8,709 nt of DNA from Devosia sp. (GTDB taxonomy: Bacteria; Pseudomonadota; Alphaproteobacteria; Rhizobiales; Devosiaceae), in the NCBI GenBank assembly GCA_016793415.1, contig JAEUMC010000212.1, forward strand, positions 1-8,709. The letters are read 5' to 3'. A model generated the notes under the pieces. It was not told the origin of the DNA and made no database searches. It worked only from the letters and a program-made list of their open reading frames with translations. Positions 5,304 through 8,709 of this stretch are shown in pieces (the stretch's first letter is position 1; every line of letters starts with the position of its first letter). A program made the position numbers and the translations under genes.

Positions 5304-6760
5304 GCCACTTCCGCACCATGCTTACCGGCGGCATCGCCGCCGGGGCCGTCGCGATCGCGGGGTTTTTGTTGCTGCAGCCGGCACCTCCAACGGCTGCGCC
5401 CACCGCCCTCCCCGTCGCGACGGCCGAGATTACCCGCGGCCGCCTGGTCGATACCAAAACGGTCACCGGCACGCTGGGCTATAGCGAGCTCACCGCGCTG
5501 CGGCCGAGCCTTGCCGGTCCGTCAGCCATGGTCACCGGGCTCGCCCCGGTGGGCGCCACCATCGAGCGGGGCGAGCCGCTCTATGGCCTCGACGGCCAGC
5601 CGGCCATCCTGTTCTACGGCGCGGTGCCGCAGCACCGCACGCTGCGCTTCGATACCGATGTTCCGGTCTGGGTCGAACTCGAGCAGAGCGAGGCCGCGGT
5701 CGCGGCCGCCGAGCTGACGCTTGAGCTCGAGCAGCAGCGCCTCGCCGATGCCGAGGCCCGCCGCACCGATCTCGGCGCCCGGCTGGCCGACGCCACCGCC
5801 GACCAGCCCGCCCTGCCCGAGTTCGTTCAGCTCGCTGCCGCGATCGGCGTCGCCCGGGCCAAGCTCAAGCGGGTCGAGGAGCTCTCGGCCGCCGAGCTCA
5901 CTCCGGCCGCCGACATCGCCGCTGCCGAGGCCGAACTTGCCACCGCCCGCGCCAGCTTCGCTGCCGCCATCCGCACGCTCGACAAGGATCTCGCCGCCAC
6001 CGGACTCGATGCCGTCGCTGCCCGGGTGGCCATTGCCGATGCCATGGCGAAGCGCGACACCCTGCGCGATGTCCGCGATGCGCTGCGGGCCCGCGCTGGC
6101 GACACCGCCGACGTCACCCAGCTTGCCGAAAACCTCGCGGCGCTCGGCTATGTCGGGCCCCTCGCCAAGCAGGTGCGCGCCTGGCAACAGGCCGTCGGCC
6201 TCCCCGCCACCGGCATCATCGCGGTCAGCCAACTGGTGATCGCCCCCGGGCCGGTGCACATCGCCGCGCACGCTGCCTCGGTCGGCGAGACGCTGTTCGA
6301 GGCCTCGGCCGATCGCGGCTCGATCCTCGATTACTCCAGCACCGAAAAGCTGGTGACGGTGCCGCTGGCCGTCGCCGACCAGGGGCTGGCGGCAGTCGGC
6401 CGCGCCGTCACCGTCACCCTGCCCGATGATCGCGAGGTCGCCGGCACTATCTCCGAGGTCGGCTCGGTGGTGACGGACGGCAATATCGAGGTGACCATCG
6501 AAATCGCCGACCAGGCTGCGCTCGATGGGCTGGAGGTGGCGTCGGTCGATGTCGAGTTCGTCAGCGACAGCCGCGATGACGTGCTCTCGGTGCCCATCGC
6601 GGCGCTGCTTGCGCGTCCCGAAGGCGGCTTCGCCGTCGAGCTGATGCGCAATGCCGGCGGCACCCTGCTGCCGGTCGAGACCGGCCTGTTCGCTGCCGGA
6701 CGGGTCGAGGTCTCGGGCGACGGCATCGCCGCGGGCGAGCGGGTCAGCGTGCCCGGATGA
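5300..6760 (+). CDS. Periplasmic adaptor (membrane-fusion protein) with coiled-coil hairpin and peptidoglycan-binding-like segment
   Basis: A 486-residue adaptor expected to bridge the downstream ABC permease to the envelope. Residues 1-6 are cytoplasmic and 7-25 form a membrane anchor or uncleaved signal. Then come a lipoyl/barrel-sandwich half (about 41-117, with GATIERGEPLYGLDG), a long Ala/Glu/Arg-rich coiled-coil hairpin (about 126-265), and a segment resembling PG_binding_1 (about 270-316, ENLAALGY ... VRAWQQAVGLPATG). The second lipoyl half and beta-barrel follow (about 317-435), and a membrane-proximal domain ends ETGLFAAGRVEVSGDG. The hairpin turn, R191...L195...LTPAAD, resembles the RLS docking tip of TolC-binding adaptors, with one residue fewer. 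The outer segments match, from memory, actinobacterial adaptors annotated as peptidoglycan-binding proteins next to MacB-type transporters. It is joined to both neighbours by ATGA overlaps. The substrate is unknown. Confidence 0.9.
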   Translation: MSHFRTMLTGGIAAGAVAIAGFLLLQPAPPTAAPTALPVATAEITRGRLVDTKTVTGTLGYSELTALRPSLAGPSAMVTGLAPVGATIERGEPLYGLDGQPAILFYGAVPQHRTLRFDTDVPVWVELEQSEAAVAAAELTLELEQQRLADAEARRTDLGARLADATADQPALPEFVQLAAAIGVARAKLKRVEELSAAELTPAADIAAAEAELATARASFAAAIRTLDKDLAATGLDAVAARVAIADAMAKRDTLRDVRDALRARAGDTADVTQLAENLAALGYVGPLAKQVRAWQQAVGLPATGIIAVSQLVIAPGPVHIAAHAASVGETLFEASADRGSILDYSSTEKLVTVPLAVADQGLAAVGRAVTVTLPDDREVAGTISEVGSVVTDGNIEVTIEIADQAALDGLEVASVDVEFVSDSRDDVLSVPIAALLARPEGGFAVELMRNAGGTLLPVETGLFAAGRVEVSGDGIAAGERVSVPG

Positions 6761-7443
6761 GCCAATCGATCGTCTCGCTGAAGAACGTCTCGCGCAGCTT
6801 TGCCGGCGGCGTCTTCGCGCTGCGCGATGTCAGCCTCGACATCGCGCGTGGTGAGCTGGTCGCCATTGTCGGCCCTTCCGGTTCGGGCAAATCCACCATG
6901 CTCAACATCATCGGCACGCTCGACCGCGCCAGCGCCGGTGAGGTCGAGATCGACGGGCTGGCCGTTGCCGAACTCGGGGACAATGACCTCTCGGCCTTGC
7001 GCGCCCACCGCATCGGCTTCGTGTTCCAGCATTTCCACCTGTCGCCGGGGGTCTCGGCGCTCGACAATGTCGCCGATGGCCTGCTCTACACCGGTACCGG
7101 CCTCAGGCAACGCCGCGAGCGGGCCGAAGCAGCGCTGGTTGAGGTCGGCCTCGCGCACCGGCTCGATCACCGCCCGCATCAGCTGTCCGGCGGCGAAAAG
7201 CAGCGTACCGCCATCGCCCGGGCGCTGGCCCGTCGTCCGGTACTGCTGCTGGCGGACGAGCCCACCGGGGCGCTCGACAGCACCTCCGGCGAAGGCGTGG
7301 TGCAGCTGTTGTTCGAGCTCCATCGCCAGGGTACCGCCGTGGTGGTGATCACCCATGATCGTGACCTCGCCGTCCGCTTCGAACGGCAGGCCGCCATGCG
7401 CGATGGGCAGTTGGTCGAAGATGCGAGGCGCGGCCAGCCATGA
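6757..7443 (+). CDS. MacB/LolD-type ABC transporter ATP-binding protein
   Basis: A 228-residue cytoplasmic ATPase that powers the permease encoded next. All catalytic motifs are present: Walker A GPSGSGKST (39-47), Q-loop Q91 (VFQHFHLSPG), signature LSGGEKQR (143-150), Walker B LLLADEP (D167, E168), D-loop GALDS and H-loop H200. The length and the DEPTGALD sequence are typical of the MacB/LolD/FtsE group, which uses mechanotransmission across the membrane rather than carrying substrate through a channel. The start ATG overlaps the adaptor stop, and the stop overlaps the permease start by 4 bp. It is an intact, ordinary member of its family. Confidence 0.97.
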   Translation: MSQSIVSLKNVSRSFAGGVFALRDVSLDIARGELVAIVGPSGSGKSTMLNIIGTLDRASAGEVEIDGLAVAELGDNDLSALRAHRIGFVFQHFHLSPGVSALDNVADGLLYTGTGLRQRRERAEAALVEVGLAHRLDHRPHQLSGGEKQRTAIARALARRPVLLLADEPTGALDSTSGEGVVQLLFELHRQGTAVVVITHDRDLAVRFERQAAMRDGQLVEDARRGQP

Positions 7444-8639
7444 GCGCGCTGCAACCGGCAAAGCTGCTCGCCCTCGATATCCTCCGCCTCGCCGCCTACG
7501 GCCTGAGGGCCCGGCCGCTGCGGGTGGTGCTCTCGGCGCTCGGCATCGCCATCGGCATTGCGGCGATGATTTCGGTGGTGGGCATCTCCACCTCGAGCCG
7601 GGCCCAGCTCAACCAGCTGCTGTCCGAGCTCGGCACCAACCTGTTGAGCGCCAGCCCCGGCACTTCGCTGTTCGGCGAAGCCGCGACCATGCCGGACGAA
7701 TCGATCGCCATGCTCGGCCGCATCCCCGAGGTGATGGAGGTGAGCGCCATCGGCGCCCTGCCCGATGCCAAGCTCTACCGCTCCAACCGCATCCCGGCGA
7801 GCCAGTCGGGCGGCCTCGCCGTCTACGCAGCGCGGCTCGATCTGCTCGAAACGGTGAGTGCCAGCGTCGCCGCCGGCTCCTGGCTCAACGCCGCCACCTC
7901 GACCTACCCGGCCGTGGTGCTCGGCTCCCGAGCCGCCGCCCGGCTCGGCATCGGCCGCGGCCTGATCGGCCAGCAGGTGTGGCTCGGCGGCCGCTGGTTC
8001 ACCGTGGTTGGCATCCTCGCGCCGGTCTCGCTGGTGCCGATGCTCGATCTCTCGGCACTGATCGGCTGGCCGGCGGGCGAGCGCTACCTCGATTTCGAGG
8101 GCGACATCACCACGCTCTATCTCCGCACGGATCCCGATGCGGTGGAAACTGTCCGAACCCTCCTCGCCCCCACCGCCAACCCCGAGGCGCCCAACGAGGT
8201 CGACGTCTCCCGCCCCTCTGACGCGCTCGCCGCCGAGGCAGCGGCCGATGTCGCCTTCACCGGCCTGTTGCTCGGGCTCGGCGCCGTTGCGCTCTTGGTC
8301 GGCGGCATCGGCGTCGCCAACACCATGGTGATTTCGGTGCTGGAGCGCCGTGCCGAAATCGGCCTCCGCCGCTCGCAGGGCGCCACCCGCGGCCATATCC
8401 GCCTGCAGTTCTTCGGCGAGGCGCTGCTGCTCGCCCTGCTCGGCGGCGGCAGCGGCGTCCTGATCGGCGCATTGGTGACGGCGGGCTATGCCCGCGTCAT
8501 GGGCTGGCCGGTCGATATCCCGCTCTGGGTGCCCTTGGGCGGGATGGTCGCGACGCTGCTGATCGGCGGCGTGGCCGGTCTCTACCCCGCGATCCGCGCC
8601 GCGCGCCTGGCGCCGACGGAAGCGCTGAGCGTGGGGTGA
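7440..8639 (+). CDS. MacB/FtsX-type ABC transporter permease
   Basis: A 399-residue inner-membrane permease with type VII exporter topology. Membrane helix 1 is at about 29-50, a large periplasmic MacB_PCD domain spans about 51-272, and the C-terminal FtsX core has three helices near 273-297, 325-350 and 362-385. The cytoplasmic coupling segment VLERRAEIGLRRSQGATRGHI (300-320) is diagnostic of the family. ATPase and permease are separate genes here, unlike fused MacB of enterobacteria. With the adaptor and ATPase it makes a tripartite-type pump that probably acts on a periplasmic substrate such as a peptide, lipid, toxin or siderophore-like molecule; the sequence does not say which. It is the last gene of the operon in the window. 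No outer-membrane channel gene follows before the window ends. Confidence 0.96.
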   Translation: MSALQPAKLLALDILRLAAYGLRARPLRVVLSALGIAIGIAAMISVVGISTSSRAQLNQLLSELGTNLLSASPGTSLFGEAATMPDESIAMLGRIPEVMEVSAIGALPDAKLYRSNRIPASQSGGLAVYAARLDLLETVSASVAAGSWLNAATSTYPAVVLGSRAAARLGIGRGLIGQQVWLGGRWFTVVGILAPVSLVPMLDLSALIGWPAGERYLDFEGDITTLYLRTDPDAVETVRTLLAPTANPEAPNEVDVSRPSDALAAEAAADVAFTGLLLGLGAVALLVGGIGVANTMVISVLERRAEIGLRRSQGATRGHIRLQFFGEALLLALLGGGSGVLIGALVTAGYARVMGWPVDIPLWVPLGGMVATLLIGGVAGLYPAIRAARLAPTEALSVG

Positions 8640-8666
8640 CATGCAAGAGGCACCGGCCTCTCCATG

Positions 8667-8709
8667 CTCCCCTCCCCCTTGAGGGGAGGGGCGGGGGGTG
8701 GGGGTGGTG
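8667..8709. repeat. Hairpin and G-rich intergenic repeat at window end
   Basis: CCCCTCCCC (8669-8677), loop CTTGA, GGGGAGGGG (8683-8691) gives a 9-bp stem starting 29 bases after the permease stop. It continues into G-tracts separated by single bases up to the window edge. There is no T-tract, so it is at best an attenuating hairpin for the upstream operon. The C-tract/loop/G-tract pattern is of a kind seen between genes in alphaproteobacteria. The last G-tracts could form a quadruplex on this strand and may be why the sequence stops here. Confidence 0.6.

Noticed and set aside
7179..8642. Long (487-codon) open frame on the minus strand opposite ATPase and permease
   Set aside because: It is an antisense shadow of two genes with complete, correctly ordered family motifs; its own translation shows no domain.

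Overview
The window looks like chromosomal DNA of a high-GC alphaproteobacterium. A Devosia-like or other Hyphomicrobiales source is my best guess, from the GC-rich codon use, a CUT1-type sugar ABC transporter and GC-rich palindromic repeats between genes. The assignment is by impression, not by search. Both ends run into low-complexity or repeat DNA (poly-G/C at 1-50, a G-rich repeat at 8667-8709), so this may be a whole contig that broke at repeats.

Layout. 1-186: G/C homopolymer, then a palindromic intergenic repeat. 187-1858: two MalF/MalG-like permeases of a carbohydrate importer; its binding protein and ATPase are not in the window. 1890-2531 (minus strand): a gene resembling DUF1796 putative papain-like cysteine peptidases, convergent with the permeases. 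2532-2697: a divergent intergenic region with a tandem 11-bp direct repeat. 2698-4574: an OmpR-type response regulator and its histidine kinase. 4575-4832: a second copy of the palindromic repeat, followed by a second pair of the same 11-bp direct repeats. 4833-8639: a four-gene operon encoding a secreted four-cysteine protein with two copies of a C-x-R-D-N-G / F-P-D-P domain, a membrane-fusion (periplasmic adaptor) protein, a MacB/LolD-type ATPase and a MacB/FtsX-type permease. 8640-8709: a hairpin and G-rich repeat.

How the genes fit together. The regulator and kinase overlap by 4 bp (ATGA), and every junction in the four-gene export operon has the same ATGA overlap. The tandem motif CCCTAAC(A/G)CC, repeated at exactly 11-bp spacing, lies upstream of both the regulator and the export operon. 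I infer that the regulator binds both sites, controlling itself and the export operon. Regulator, kinase, secreted protein, adaptor and permease all resemble, from memory, a gene set that is common in Actinobacteria. The adaptor also carries a long coiled-coil hairpin with a tip like those that dock on TolC-type outer-membrane channels. The most interesting reading is an actinobacterial-type sensing/export cassette working in, and adapted to, a two-membrane cell. Its substrate is unknown.
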